NCBI GenBank assembly: GCA_937944065.1 | Contig: CALDZS010000069.1 | Span: forward strand, 1 to 9,061 | Length of the DNA: 9,061 nucleotides | Direction: 5' to 3' | Origin: an uncultured Amylibacter sp. | GTDB taxonomy: Bacteria > Pseudomonadota > Alphaproteobacteria > Rhodobacterales > Rhodobacteraceae | Shown: positions 1-7,054 of the stretch, piece by piece | Layout of the letters: every line of letters starts with the position of its first letter | How positions within the stretch are numbered: position 1 is the first letter of the stretch | Made by a program: the position numbers and the translations under genes | The notes under the pieces: model-generated | Told to the model about the DNA's origin: nothing | What the model saw: only the letters and a program-made list of their open reading frames with translations | The model's database searches: none

Positions 1-549
1 AAGGCTGCGGGCGTTGAATTTGACGATGTGGATTATGTGTTATGTACGCACTTGCATACAGATCATGTCGGTTGGAACACACGGTTGGTGGATGGACGCT
101 GGGTGCCTACATTCCCAAACGCGCACTACATGATCCCATCCGCCGATGAACAAGTTTACCGTGCGCAAAACGGCGACATGTTTAAAGAAAGTGTATTACC
201 TGTCATTGAGGCAGGCCAAGCCGAGATGGTAGAGGCAGGCCATATGCTGGGCGACTATGTAACGCTGTTGCCGACACCAGGACATACGGCGGGGCATGTG
301 TCCGTTAAGCTGAGCAGCGGTGATCAACAAGCGGTCATTACAGGCGACGCCTTGCACTCGACGGTGCAATGCGCACATCCTGACTGGCATTTTAAATATG
401 ATGCGGATGCGAATATGGCGGTGGCATCTAGAAAGCGTCTGCTTGAAGATGTTGCAGAATCAGGGTGCATTCTTTTGGGCAGCCATTTTGCACTGCCATC
501 TATTGGTCGGGTAACCCGTGAAAAAGGAACATTTCGCTGGATCGCGTGA
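1..549 (+). CDS. MBL-fold metallo-hydrolase, 5'-truncated (lactonase/MPH-like)
   Basis: The reading frame is open from base 1, so the gene begins outside the window; 182 C-terminal residues are visible and end at TGA. The HxHxDH zinc motif is visible as H17, H19, D21 and H22 (visible-residue numbering). The other ligands expected of a dinuclear metallo-beta-lactamase hydrolase are also present: H95 in TPGHTAGH, D116 in TGDALH and H162 in GSHFALP. The metal site is therefore complete. The segment after the motif (VGWNT, then DGRWVPTFPNA) resembles the subfamily containing quorum-quenching lactonases and methyl-parathion-hydrolase-like enzymes. It probably hydrolyses an ester or lactone, but the substrate cannot be read from the sequence. 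No signal peptide can be judged because the N-terminus is missing. It converges on the IclR gene, with 46 bp between the two stops. Family call is firm; function within the family is open. Confidence 0.9.
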   Translation, partial: KAAGVEFDDVDYVLCTHLHTDHVGWNTRLVDGRWVPTFPNAHYMIPSADEQVYRAQNGDMFKESVLPVIEAGQAEMVEAGHMLGDYVTLLPTPGHTAGHVSVKLSSGDQQAVITGDALHSTVQCAHPDWHFKYDADANMAVASRKRLLEDVAESGCILLGSHFALPSIGRVTREKGTFRWIA

Positions 550-595
550 TCCGCAGTGCGTTTTAAAAATTTTTGGTCGCTATAATATTTTGCAG

Positions 596-1399
596 CTATA
601 TCCCGCTATAATCAACGTCCAATCGGGTATAAAGCTGTTCTTTTTGATCGGCGATAAACTTTGCTATTTCTTTCAGCAAAGGCACATAGTCTAGCAATTC
701 CTGCATGGTTTCATCGCTGGCCGTTAGGGACACAGAGACACTAGAATTAATTGGTTTGCTAGCGGTTACGATAGGTACTGCGATAGTTACGACTGTCGGT
801 TGGCATTCTCTGTCACATAACGCGAACCCCTGATCTTGGATTTTGTCGAGTTCTGCCAAGAAAACGACATCGTCCGTGATTGTGTGTTTGGTTTCTTTAC
901 TAAGGCCATGTTGAATAATATCTGATGCCAAGTTCCGCGGATTGAATGCCAAAATTGAACGACCGCTGGCACTGCAATGCGTGGGGAATGCGGACCCAAC
1001 GCTCAGGCTCGTGGGTGGAAAGTTGCGTAGTTGACTTTGGGCGACGACCACAGTGCTTTTGCCTTCTAAGCGCGATATATTGAACAAATAGCCTGTTTTT
1101 TTTGCGGCCTGCTGCAAACAATCAAGCGCACGTTCTTGCATAAGTTGGCTATCTATCAAGCTTTTGGTCAGCCGCAACAAACGCTGAGAAGTCTTATAGC
1201 GGGCGGGGCGCCCGTCTTTTACCGCAAACCCGGCTTGTCGCAATGTTTCTAACGCGCGATATCCAGCTGTGCGGTCTATCGCCATCTTTTTAGCAAGCTC
1301 TTTTGCTGTCAGACCGCCGGGCAGGGCGGCCAGCAATTCCAACGCTTGCATAGATCGTAGCGCAGATGATTTTGTTGGTCGGGCATTGTGTTCGTTCAT
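596..1399 (-). CDS. IclR-family transcriptional regulator
   Basis: This 267-residue protein has the usual IclR length and two-domain layout. Residues about 11-70 form a winged helix-turn-helix (ALRSMQALELLAAL, then GLTAKELAKKMAIDRTAGYRAL). The C-terminal effector-binding domain follows, with the signatures VGSAFPTHCSASGRSILAF (134-152) and DQGFALCDRE with VTIAVPI (189-210). The ATG at 1397-1399 (minus strand) is preceded by GGAAAGG at a 9-base spacing, which supports this start. It lies 51 bp downstream of the ureohydrolase on the same strand, so it may be co-transcribed with it or have its own promoter in the gap, where a 19-bp dyad is found. IclR proteins usually bind small metabolites and control neighbouring catabolic genes and themselves; control of the ureohydrolase, and perhaps the convergent MBL hydrolase, is inference. 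Effector unknown. Confidence 0.93.
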   Translation of the reverse strand: MNEHNARPTKSSALRSMQALELLAALPGGLTAKELAKKMAIDRTAGYRALETLRQAGFAVKDGRPARYKTSQRLLRLTKSLIDSQLMQERALDCLQQAAKKTGYLFNISRLEGKSTVVVAQSQLRNFPPTSLSVGSAFPTHCSASGRSILAFNPRNLASDIIQHGLSKETKHTITDDVVFLAELDKIQDQGFALCDRECQPTVVTIAVPIVTASKPINSSVSVSLTASDETMQELLDYVPLLKEIAKFIADQKEQLYTRLDVDYSGI

Positions 1400-1421
1400 A
1401 ACGACGCGCCTTTCCGTAATC

Positions 1422-1440
1422 AGATAATATGGTTTTATCT
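1422..1440. promoter_or_regulatory. Inverted repeat AGATAA-N7-TTATCT, candidate operator before iclR
   Basis: A perfect 6-bp dyad with a 7-bp spacer lies in the 51-bp gap between the ureohydrolase stop and the IclR start, 23-41 bases upstream of the regulator's ATG. A further A/T pair matches inside the spacer. On the minus strand it overlaps a TATTAT hexamer that could be the -10 of an iclR promoter; no good -35 was found at the normal distance. IclR proteins often bind palindromes over their own promoter, so autoregulation is a reasonable inference. No second copy was found in the gap between the ureohydrolase and guaB. Confidence 0.4.
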
Positions 1441-1450
1441 TAGCACAATC

Positions 1451-2497
1451 CTAGCTTGTTTTAGTAAAAATAAATCCCAGCAGGTTCAATAGGATTTGTG
1501 CGGCAAGGATCGACGTGCTGTCTGTGTGATCATAGGCTGGTGCAACTTCGACCAGATCAATGCCGATAATATCATGCGTTTTGGCGACCTGTTGCAGAAG
1601 TTCAAGCACTTCGTAATATAGAAACCCACCATGGCTGGGTGTGCCTGTTCCGGGCGCAATGGATGGGCAAAATGCGTCAATGTCGATTGTGATGTAGAGT
1701 TTGCCTTTGGGGATGCGGGCGGCGGCGGCATCTATGCCCATCTTGCGAATTTGGCGCACCGACTGAATGTCTGACCCCATTGCACGCGCATCGACATACC
1801 CTTCTTTGGCGGTCGAGCTGACGTTGCGAATACCGAATTGCGACAGACCACTGACATAAGATTTCTCAGCTGCGCGGCGCATTGGGTTGCCATGACCGTA
1901 CCGCACGCCGTGGCGTTCATCTACGAAATCCAGATGGGCATCGATTTGCAGTATATGAAACGCGCCCACATCGTCGAAGGCATTGATGCACGGGATGTTA
2001 ACCGAATGATCGCCGCCCAAAACCACAGGTATCGCACCCCCCTTGCGGGCTGCGCGCACGGCGGTTTCAATATTTGCGTGACTTTGCATAGTATCAGTAT
2101 GGATGATGTCAGCATCGCCCATATCAACGATCCGAACCTCTTCCGTCAGATATGTCGTGTCATCTTCGTGGTCGTATGCGCCAGCATGGCCAAAAGAAAA
2201 CAGCGTTGACGCCTCTCGGATCGAACGCGGTCCGAAACGCGCGCCTGACCTATATTGCGCGCCAAAATCAAACGGGGCACCAATAATGGCTACATCTGCA
2301 TCAAGTTTTGACCAATCTTCGACATAGGGTCGTTTGCCAAATGTTGCGATGCCCACAAATGGTAGATTTAGTCTGCCGTCTTCATATCCGTGATCTGCCA
2401 TAAGCTGTCCCCATATTTCCGTAAAAACAGACCTGCATTCCCACCAAGAGTCAATTGGTTTGGGGTGGGGTGTCTGTGCCAAATCTGATAGTGACAT
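1451..2497 (-). CDS. Agmatinase-like ureohydrolase (arginase family)
   Basis: The 348-residue protein carries the full binuclear metal site of the arginase/agmatinase superfamily: GGDHS with H164, DAHLD with D186, H188 and D190, and TIDID with D272 and D274. The catalytic-site residues matching arginase H141 and E277 appear as H202 (YGHGNPMRRA) and E317 (LVEVAPAYD). The C-terminal signature reads DIDAFCPSIAPGTGTP, with Cys277 where many relatives have Asp; that position is not a metal ligand. Such enzymes hydrolyse a guanidino group to urea and an amine. Candidate substrates are agmatine, guanidinobutyrate, guanidinopropionate or free guanidine. The roughly 65-residue N-terminal part before GAPFDFG is longer than in E. 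coli agmatinase, which argues against a simple SpeB call. The ATG has no clear Shine-Dalgarno sequence and the next in-frame Met is residue 33, inside the conserved part. It is the first gene of a minus-strand pair with the IclR regulator and is divergent from guaB. Confidence 0.88.
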   Translation of the reverse strand: MSLSDLAQTPHPKPIDSWWECRSVFTEIWGQLMADHGYEDGRLNLPFVGIATFGKRPYVEDWSKLDADVAIIGAPFDFGAQYRSGARFGPRSIREASTLFSFGHAGAYDHEDDTTYLTEEVRIVDMGDADIIHTDTMQSHANIETAVRAARKGGAIPVVLGGDHSVNIPCINAFDDVGAFHILQIDAHLDFVDERHGVRYGHGNPMRRAAEKSYVSGLSQFGIRNVSSTAKEGYVDARAMGSDIQSVRQIRKMGIDAAAARIPKGKLYITIDIDAFCPSIAPGTGTPSHGGFLYYEVLELLQQVAKTHDIIGIDLVEVAPAYDHTDSTSILAAQILLNLLGFIFTKTS

Positions 2498-2589
2498 AAA
2501 ACATTGCTTAGATCACAAAATTTGCTTCCCTTTTGGATCAGTCCGTGAGATAGGCAATCGTCAATATCGATAGCTCTTGGAGAAGACCA
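2498..2589. promoter_or_regulatory. Divergent intergenic region between the ureohydrolase gene and guaB
   Basis: This 92-bp gap must hold the start signals for both the minus-strand ureohydrolase pair and the plus-strand guaB operon. The guaB ribosome binding site GGAG at 2579-2582 stands 7 bases before its ATG. TATCGATA at 2565-2572 is a short palindrome. TTGCTT or TTGGAT hexamers (2522-2538) could be -35 elements, but no convincing -10 was found at the right distance. No riboswitch-like structure was recognised. Confidence 0.4.
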
Positions 2590-4044
2590 ATGGAGATACG
2601 TGAGGCACTAACCTTTGACGATGTATTGCTGGAACCTGGGGCATCAAAAGTGCTGCCAGCCACTGCGGATACACGGACATTTGTGACGAAAACCATCGGG
2701 ATGAATATCCCTATTCTAAGTTCTGCCATGGATACGGTGACAGAGGCAAAGATGGCCATTGCGATGGCGCAGGCTGGTGGCATAGGTGTAATCCATCGTA
2801 ATTTGACTGAACAAGAACAATCGGACGCGGTGCGCCGTGTGAAACGGTTTGTGTCTGGCACAGTTTACAATCCAATTACCTTGAGCCCAGATCAAACACT
2901 GGCAGATGCCAAAGCATTGCAAGAACGTTATCGCATCACTGGTTTTCCAGTGGTCGACGCCGAAGGGCACGTGCTGGGCATCGTGACCAATCGTGATATG
3001 CGATTTGCCACCGACGATAAAACGCCCGTTTCGGTCATGATGACGTCTGACAATCTAGCAATTGTCGGCGAGCGCCCAGATTTGGCTGACGCAAAATCGA
3101 TGATGCATGCGCGGCGCATTGAAAAGCTGTTGGTCGTCGATAAAGATAACAAGCTAACAGGTTTGCTGACAATTAAGGATCTGGAACAGGCGGTTCTAAA
3201 TCCGCAGGCTTGTATGGATGAACTGGGCCGTTTGCGGGTCGCCGCTGCGTCGACCGTTGGCGACAAAGGTTTTGCGCGGTCTGAAGAGCTGATTGATGCT
3301 GGTGTTGACCTGTTGGTAATTGATACTGCCCACGGCCATTCCGAGGGTGTTGGTAAGTCTGTTTCTGCGATTAAATCGAAATACCCTGACGTGCAGGTTG
3401 TGGCTGGCAACGTGGCCACTGGTGCGGCGACGCATGCTTTGATTGATGCGGGTGCCGATGCAGTGAAGGTTGGCATTGGGCCCGGCTCTATTTGCACCAC
3501 ACGTATTGTGGCGGGTGTTGGTATACCGCAATTGACCGCGATCAATGACGCGGCGGAAGCTGCGCAAAAATCTGGCACACCTGTGATTGCAGATGGGGGC
3601 ATCAAGTTCTCGGGCGATTTTGCCAAGGCGATTGCGGCGGGCGCTAGCTGCGCCATGGTCGGATCAATGTTGGCAGGCACAGACGAAGCACCCGGCGAAG
3701 TTATCCTTTATCAGGGGCGCTCTTACAAATCATACCGTGGTATGGGGTCGGTTGCCGCAATGGCCCAAGGATCGGCAGATCGTTATTTCCAAAAAGAAGC
3801 GAGTTCGGACAAATTGGTACCAGAAGGTATCGAAGGGCAAGTCGCGTATAAAGGGGCTGCTGGGACGGTTCTGCACCAAATGGTCGGCGGATTGCGCGCG
3901 TCCATGGGCTATACTGGGTGTCCAGATATCGCATCTATGCGTAAGGATTGTAAATTCGTGCGAATTTCCAATGCGGGTCTGGCTGAAAGCCATGTGCATG
4001 ATGTTCGCATTACGCGCGAAAGCCCGAATTACAGGGTTGGTTGA
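2590..4044 (+). CDS. guaB: Inosine-5'-monophosphate dehydrogenase (IMPDH)
   Basis: GuaB oxidises IMP to XMP with NAD+, the committed step of GMP synthesis in the cytosol. The 484 residues match the usual bacterial length (about 490). The order is: N-terminal barrel part (LTFDDVLLEPG, 7-17; PILSSAMDTVTE, 41-52), two CBS domains at about 94-205 that usually bind nucleotides as a regulatory module, then the rest of the TIM barrel. The catalytic loop GIGPGSICTTR (295-305) holds Cys302, which forms the covalent thioimidate. IADGGIKFSGD (333-343) and SYRGMGS (381-387) are IMP-phosphate-binding segments, and RYFQ with EGIEG form part of the mobile flap. No key residue is missing. GGAG 7 bases before the ATG supports the start. 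The stop TGA shares one base with the next gene's ATG, so guaB and rsmB are very likely one transcript. Confidence 0.97.
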   Translation: MEIREALTFDDVLLEPGASKVLPATADTRTFVTKTIGMNIPILSSAMDTVTEAKMAIAMAQAGGIGVIHRNLTEQEQSDAVRRVKRFVSGTVYNPITLSPDQTLADAKALQERYRITGFPVVDAEGHVLGIVTNRDMRFATDDKTPVSVMMTSDNLAIVGERPDLADAKSMMHARRIEKLLVVDKDNKLTGLLTIKDLEQAVLNPQACMDELGRLRVAAASTVGDKGFARSEELIDAGVDLLVIDTAHGHSEGVGKSVSAIKSKYPDVQVVAGNVATGAATHALIDAGADAVKVGIGPGSICTTRIVAGVGIPQLTAINDAAEAAQKSGTPVIADGGIKFSGDFAKAIAAGASCAMVGSMLAGTDEAPGEVILYQGRSYKSYRGMGSVAAMAQGSADRYFQKEASSDKLVPEGIEGQVAYKGAAGTVLHQMVGGLRASMGYTGCPDIASMRKDCKFVRISNAGLAESHVHDVRITRESPNYRVG

Positions 4045-5213
4045 TGACACCCGCCGCCCGATATGCCGCGGGGCAGACCGTTCTTGATGCTATTGAAGAC
4101 GGCCAAGCCGCCGAACAGGCGTTGCTAGGTTGGGCCAGATCGAACCGATATGCAGGATCAAAAGACCGTGCCGCCGTGCGCGACATAGTGTTTTCCTGCC
4201 TGCGATCATGGCGCTCCTATCAGCATGCCACGGGTTTACCTGGTGCCAAAGGCGCCATCGTGGGTCATGTACTTGCGCAAGGACTGGACGTTGCAGATGT
4301 CTTTTCTGGTCAAGGTTATGCACCTGCACCTTTGACCGATGAAGAATTGGCCATGTTAGCCACCGCGAAAGCCCCGCCAAGCAAAGCGGTAGAGTATGAT
4401 CTGCCAGATTGGCTGTGGCCGATGGCGGAACATATCGCGCATGAAAATTTGGTGGCGCTAAAGGATCGTGCGCCGATTGATCTACGGGTTAATTTACAAA
4501 AGACAACGGTGACTGATGCGCAAAAATTGCTATCGAACGAAGGCGTCGAAACGACACCAATATTGCAGTGTAAAGCAGGGCTGCGCGTTCAGGGCCATAC
4601 ACGCAAAGTCCTAAATACCAGCGCGTATCTAGATGGGTATGTAGAGTTGCAAGATGCGGGATCACAGCAATTGATTGATATGCTTCCAATGCTGGCGGGC
4701 ACTGTTTTGGATTATTGCGCAGGCGGTGGTGGTAAATCATTGGCGTTGGCGTCCGTTCAACCCGATGTGAATATCGTAGCCTATGATATCAACACCAAAC
4801 GACTGACAGACTTGCCTGCGCGGGCGGAACGTGCCGGGATGGCCATCACCATCTTGGACACTGATCCAGCCGAGCAAAGCCAGAAGTTTAATCATGTCCT
4901 AGTCGACGCACCCTGTTCTGGTTCAGGTGCTTGGCGGCGTAGCCCTGCCGGCAAGTGGCGCCTAACTTCTGACGATTTGGACGCAACAATCGAAACTCAG
5001 CTTAGCATTTTGAACAGAGTTAAGACGCTTGTGACCGATGGTGGAAACCTCGTTTATATGACCTGTTCTATTTTTCGCTCAGAAAACGAAGATCAAGTTG
5101 AGAGATTTTTGGCGCAAAACACGGACTGGCGTTGCTCGCTAACGGAAACAATTCTTGTATCAGATCAAAGCGACGGGTTTTTCTGCGCAATATTAAACAA
5201 ATCTGCACTATAG
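4044..5213 (+). CDS. rsmB: RsmB/NOP-family rRNA (cytosine-5) methyltransferase
   Basis: This is a class I SAM-dependent RNA m5C methyltransferase. The N-terminal part (about 1-130) looks like the NusB-like RNA-binding domain of RsmB. The catalytic domain has the SAM-binding motif VLDYCAGGGGKSLALAS (221-237), an acidic ribose-binding turn AYDIN (246-250), motif IV DAPCSGSG (288-295, Cys291) and motif VI TCS (340-342, Cys341). The last two supply the two cysteines typical of RsmB/Nop2/Sun enzymes; Cys341 would be the nucleophile and Cys291 would help release product. At 389 residues it is slightly shorter than E. coli RsmB (429), which modifies C967 of 16S rRNA; whether the same base is the target here is inference. 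A TTG three bases upstream is in frame, but ATG at 4044 is preferred because it forms the TGATG overlap with guaB, consistent with translational coupling. Confidence 0.9.
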   Translation: MTPAARYAAGQTVLDAIEDGQAAEQALLGWARSNRYAGSKDRAAVRDIVFSCLRSWRSYQHATGLPGAKGAIVGHVLAQGLDVADVFSGQGYAPAPLTDEELAMLATAKAPPSKAVEYDLPDWLWPMAEHIAHENLVALKDRAPIDLRVNLQKTTVTDAQKLLSNEGVETTPILQCKAGLRVQGHTRKVLNTSAYLDGYVELQDAGSQQLIDMLPMLAGTVLDYCAGGGGKSLALASVQPDVNIVAYDINTKRLTDLPARAERAGMAITILDTDPAEQSQKFNHVLVDAPCSGSGAWRRSPAGKWRLTSDDLDATIETQLSILNRVKTLVTDGGNLVYMTCSIFRSENEDQVERFLAQNTDWRCSLTETILVSDQSDGFFCAILNKSAL

Positions 5214-5231
5214 GCTAAAAACCCATCTCCT

Positions 5232-5247
5232 GTTAACCTATCGTTAA
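5232..5247 (-). promoter_or_regulatory. CtrA-binding box (TTAA-N7-TTAAC) upstream of cckA
   Basis: Read on the minus strand, this is a perfect match to the CtrA consensus TTAA-N7-TTAAC; on the plus strand the half-sites are TTAA at 5233-5236 and 5244-5247. It lies in the 74-bp gap between rsmB and cckA and ends 40 bp before the cckA start codon. TATCCA at 5255-5260 could be a -10 element, which would place the box over the -35 region, as at many CtrA-activated promoters. A search of the window by eye for TTAA-N7-TTAA found only this site and the one at 9043-9058. Confidence 0.6.
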
Positions 5248-5276
5248 AGTTGAGTATCCAAACGAGGGTTCAACAC

Positions 5277-5290
5277 AGGAGTTAGTTTTG
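5277..5290 (+). promoter_or_regulatory. Ribosome binding site that decides the TTG start of cckA
   Basis: AGGAG at 5277-5281 is followed by a 6-base spacer and then TTG at 5288-5290. No in-frame ATG occurs before residue 18, which lies inside the first membrane helix. The TTG is therefore the likely start. Confidence 0.75.
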
Positions 5291-7054
5291 ACTCAAATTA
5301 TCAAACGGTTGATTGGCCCACATTATATTGGTTGGATCATGGTGCTTGTGCTGGTGATCCTGACGCTGGTCTTGGCTTACTTGCTGCCTAATTACTTAAC
5401 AATTGCAATTTTCGTGAGCAGCTTTGTGGGTTTTACCAGCGTCTATGTCCTTTCGGGCATTCGGGTAAGTCAGGCTGCCCTCGATGCCGTTTCAAATAGT
5501 ATCATGAAAGCAGCGCGATTATTATCCGCCCCGTTTCAATCCGCAAATTTGGTTGATGAAGCGCATTTCGCGATAATCGATGCCTTGCCGATCGCTGGAA
5601 TTTTAATCGCTCCTAATGGAAAAATATCAAAGTCAAATAAATCAGCACAAAGCCTGCTGTGCCTCGCCGAAGATGAGCAACCGATTTTTTCAGATGTCGT
5701 TCGTACGTTGGCGCGGCCGATCAACGAGGTTTTACAACAGGGGAAAACCAAACGCGGATTTGGACAACCGATCATGCTGACTGCAAAACGCGCAGAGCCC
5801 GAACTTTTCCTTCAGGTGTCACTGTCCTCGCTAGATATATCTGGCCTTGATTATACAATCGCTGTGCTGAATGACGCGACAGAACTAAAAACTCTAGAAG
5901 CGCAATTTGTTCAAAGTCAGAAGATGCAAGCAATTGGGCAATTGGCAGGCGGCGTGGCCCATGATTTTAACAATCTTCTCACAGCCATCTCTGGTTATTG
6001 CGACTTGTTAAAATTGCGCCATGAACGGGGTGATCCCGATTACAGTGATCTTGTTCAAATCGAAAACAATGCCAATCGCGCGGCGGCCTTAGTTGGCCAA
6101 TTGTTGGCCTTTTCACGCAAACAAACTTTGCAGCCCAAAGCGGTGCAAGTAAATGACACGTTGACGGATTTGACGCATTTGTTGAACCGGTTGGTTGGTG
6201 AAAAAATCACACTGCGCCTTGATCAAAGCAATGTGTTGCCGCTGGCCTATGTAGATAGCCGTCAACTGGAACAGGTCATAATGAATCTGGTGGTTAATGC
6301 GCGCGATGCCATGAAAAATGGTGGATCGATCTGGATTAGAACCAAATCCGTTGTGTATCAGTCGGATCATAAGCGCGATAAAGTTAAACTTTATGCTGGT
6401 CAATATGTTCTGATCGAGGTGACGGACGAAGGATCTGGAATCGCACCCGAAGATATTGCCAAGATTTTCGAACCGTTCTTTAGCACCAAAAAGGTGGGTG
6501 AGGGAACGGGGCTGGGTTTGTCGACCGCTTACGGTATCATCAAACAGACGGGTGGATATATTTTTGCCGACAGTGAACTTGGCAAAGGAACGACATTTTC
6601 GATCTTCTTACCCGTTGTGGCTCCTAAAGAGGTGAAAAAAGAAACGGTGCCTGAAAAGCGTGCGTCGAATAATACAGGGTTAACGGGTGTTAGAGTGTTG
6701 CTGGTCGAGGATGAAGATCCCGTGCGCGCCTTCGCATCCAGGGCTTTGGCAATGCAAGGCGTGGAGCTGTTACAGGCTAGATCAGGCGAAGAAGCGTTGG
6801 AAATTGCGCAGAAAAACGGTCACGCGATCGATGTGATCATCTCTGATGTTATTATGCCAGGAATGAACGGCCCAGAATGGGTCCGCAAGGCAGGGGAGTA
6901 CTGCAAAGACACAAAGATCATTTTCATGTCTGGCTACGCCGAAGAGGTATTTGATACCGAGAACACATCGGACAAAAGCTATACTTTCTTACCAAAGCCA
7001 TTTTCCTTAAAAGATCTGATCGCCACATTGTCAAAAAGCGTGGATCGCGATTAG
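5288..7054 (+). CDS. cckA: CckA-like hybrid sensor histidine kinase
   Basis: This 588-residue inner-membrane kinase has two N-terminal transmembrane helices (about 14-33 and 36-57) with almost no periplasmic loop. A PAS-like domain follows (about 92-195), then the HisKA dimerisation helix LAGGVAHDFNNLLTAISGY with phospho-acceptor His225. The HATPase domain shows an N box (NLVVNARDAM, 333-342), G1 box (DEGSGI, 380-385) and G2 box (GEGTGLGLS, 404-412). The C-terminal receiver has acidic residues E474/D475, phospho-acceptor Asp520 (ISDVIMPGMNG), Ser548 and Lys570 (LPKPF). HisKA of the GGVAHDFNNLL type with an attached receiver is the CckA pattern: CckA passes phosphate through ChpT to CtrA and CpdR. 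At 588 residues it is shorter than Caulobacter CckA (691), and only one PAS-like domain is evident. Location next to recA fits Rhodobacterales gene order as I recall it. A CtrA box lies upstream. The stop overlaps the convergent sulfotransferase gene by 4 bp. Confidence 0.92.
   Translation: MTQIIKRLIGPHYIGWIMVLVLVILTLVLAYLLPNYLTIAIFVSSFVGFTSVYVLSGIRVSQAALDAVSNSIMKAARLLSAPFQSANLVDEAHFAIIDALPIAGILIAPNGKISKSNKSAQSLLCLAEDEQPIFSDVVRTLARPINEVLQQGKTKRGFGQPIMLTAKRAEPELFLQVSLSSLDISGLDYTIAVLNDATELKTLEAQFVQSQKMQAIGQLAGGVAHDFNNLLTAISGYCDLLKLRHERGDPDYSDLVQIENNANRAAALVGQLLAFSRKQTLQPKAVQVNDTLTDLTHLLNRLVGEKITLRLDQSNVLPLAYVDSRQLEQVIMNLVVNARDAMKNGGSIWIRTKSVVYQSDHKRDKVKLYAGQYVLIEVTDEGSGIAPEDIAKIFEPFFSTKKVGEGTGLGLSTAYGIIKQTGGYIFADSELGKGTTFSIFLPVVAPKEVKKETVPEKRASNNTGLTGVRVLLVEDEDPVRAFASRALAMQGVELLQARSGEEALEIAQKNGHAIDVIISDVIMPGMNGPEWVRKAGEYCKDTKIIFMSGYAEEVFDTENTSDKSYTFLPKPFSLKDLIATLSKSVDRD

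Noticed and set aside
550..595. Possible bidirectional terminator between the MBL hydrolase and IclR genes (AAAAATTTTT at 565-574, with CGC-AGT-GCG before TTTT).
   Set aside because: The GC part of the stem is only three base pairs and the remaining symmetry is pure A/T, too weak to call an intrinsic terminator.
2928..3680. Long open frame of 250 codons on the minus strand inside guaB.
   Set aside because: It lies wholly opposite a clear IMP dehydrogenase, has no recognisable domain and is a typical antisense shadow of a coding gene.
3587..4087. Open frame of 166 codons on the plus strand overlapping the end of guaB and the start of rsmB.
   Set aside because: It is out of frame with both genes, and its composition is that of a frame-shifted shadow with no known motif.
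6680..6694. TTAA-N7-TTAG inside cckA, resembling a CtrA box.
   Set aside because: The second half-site is imperfect and it lies within coding sequence, away from any promoter.
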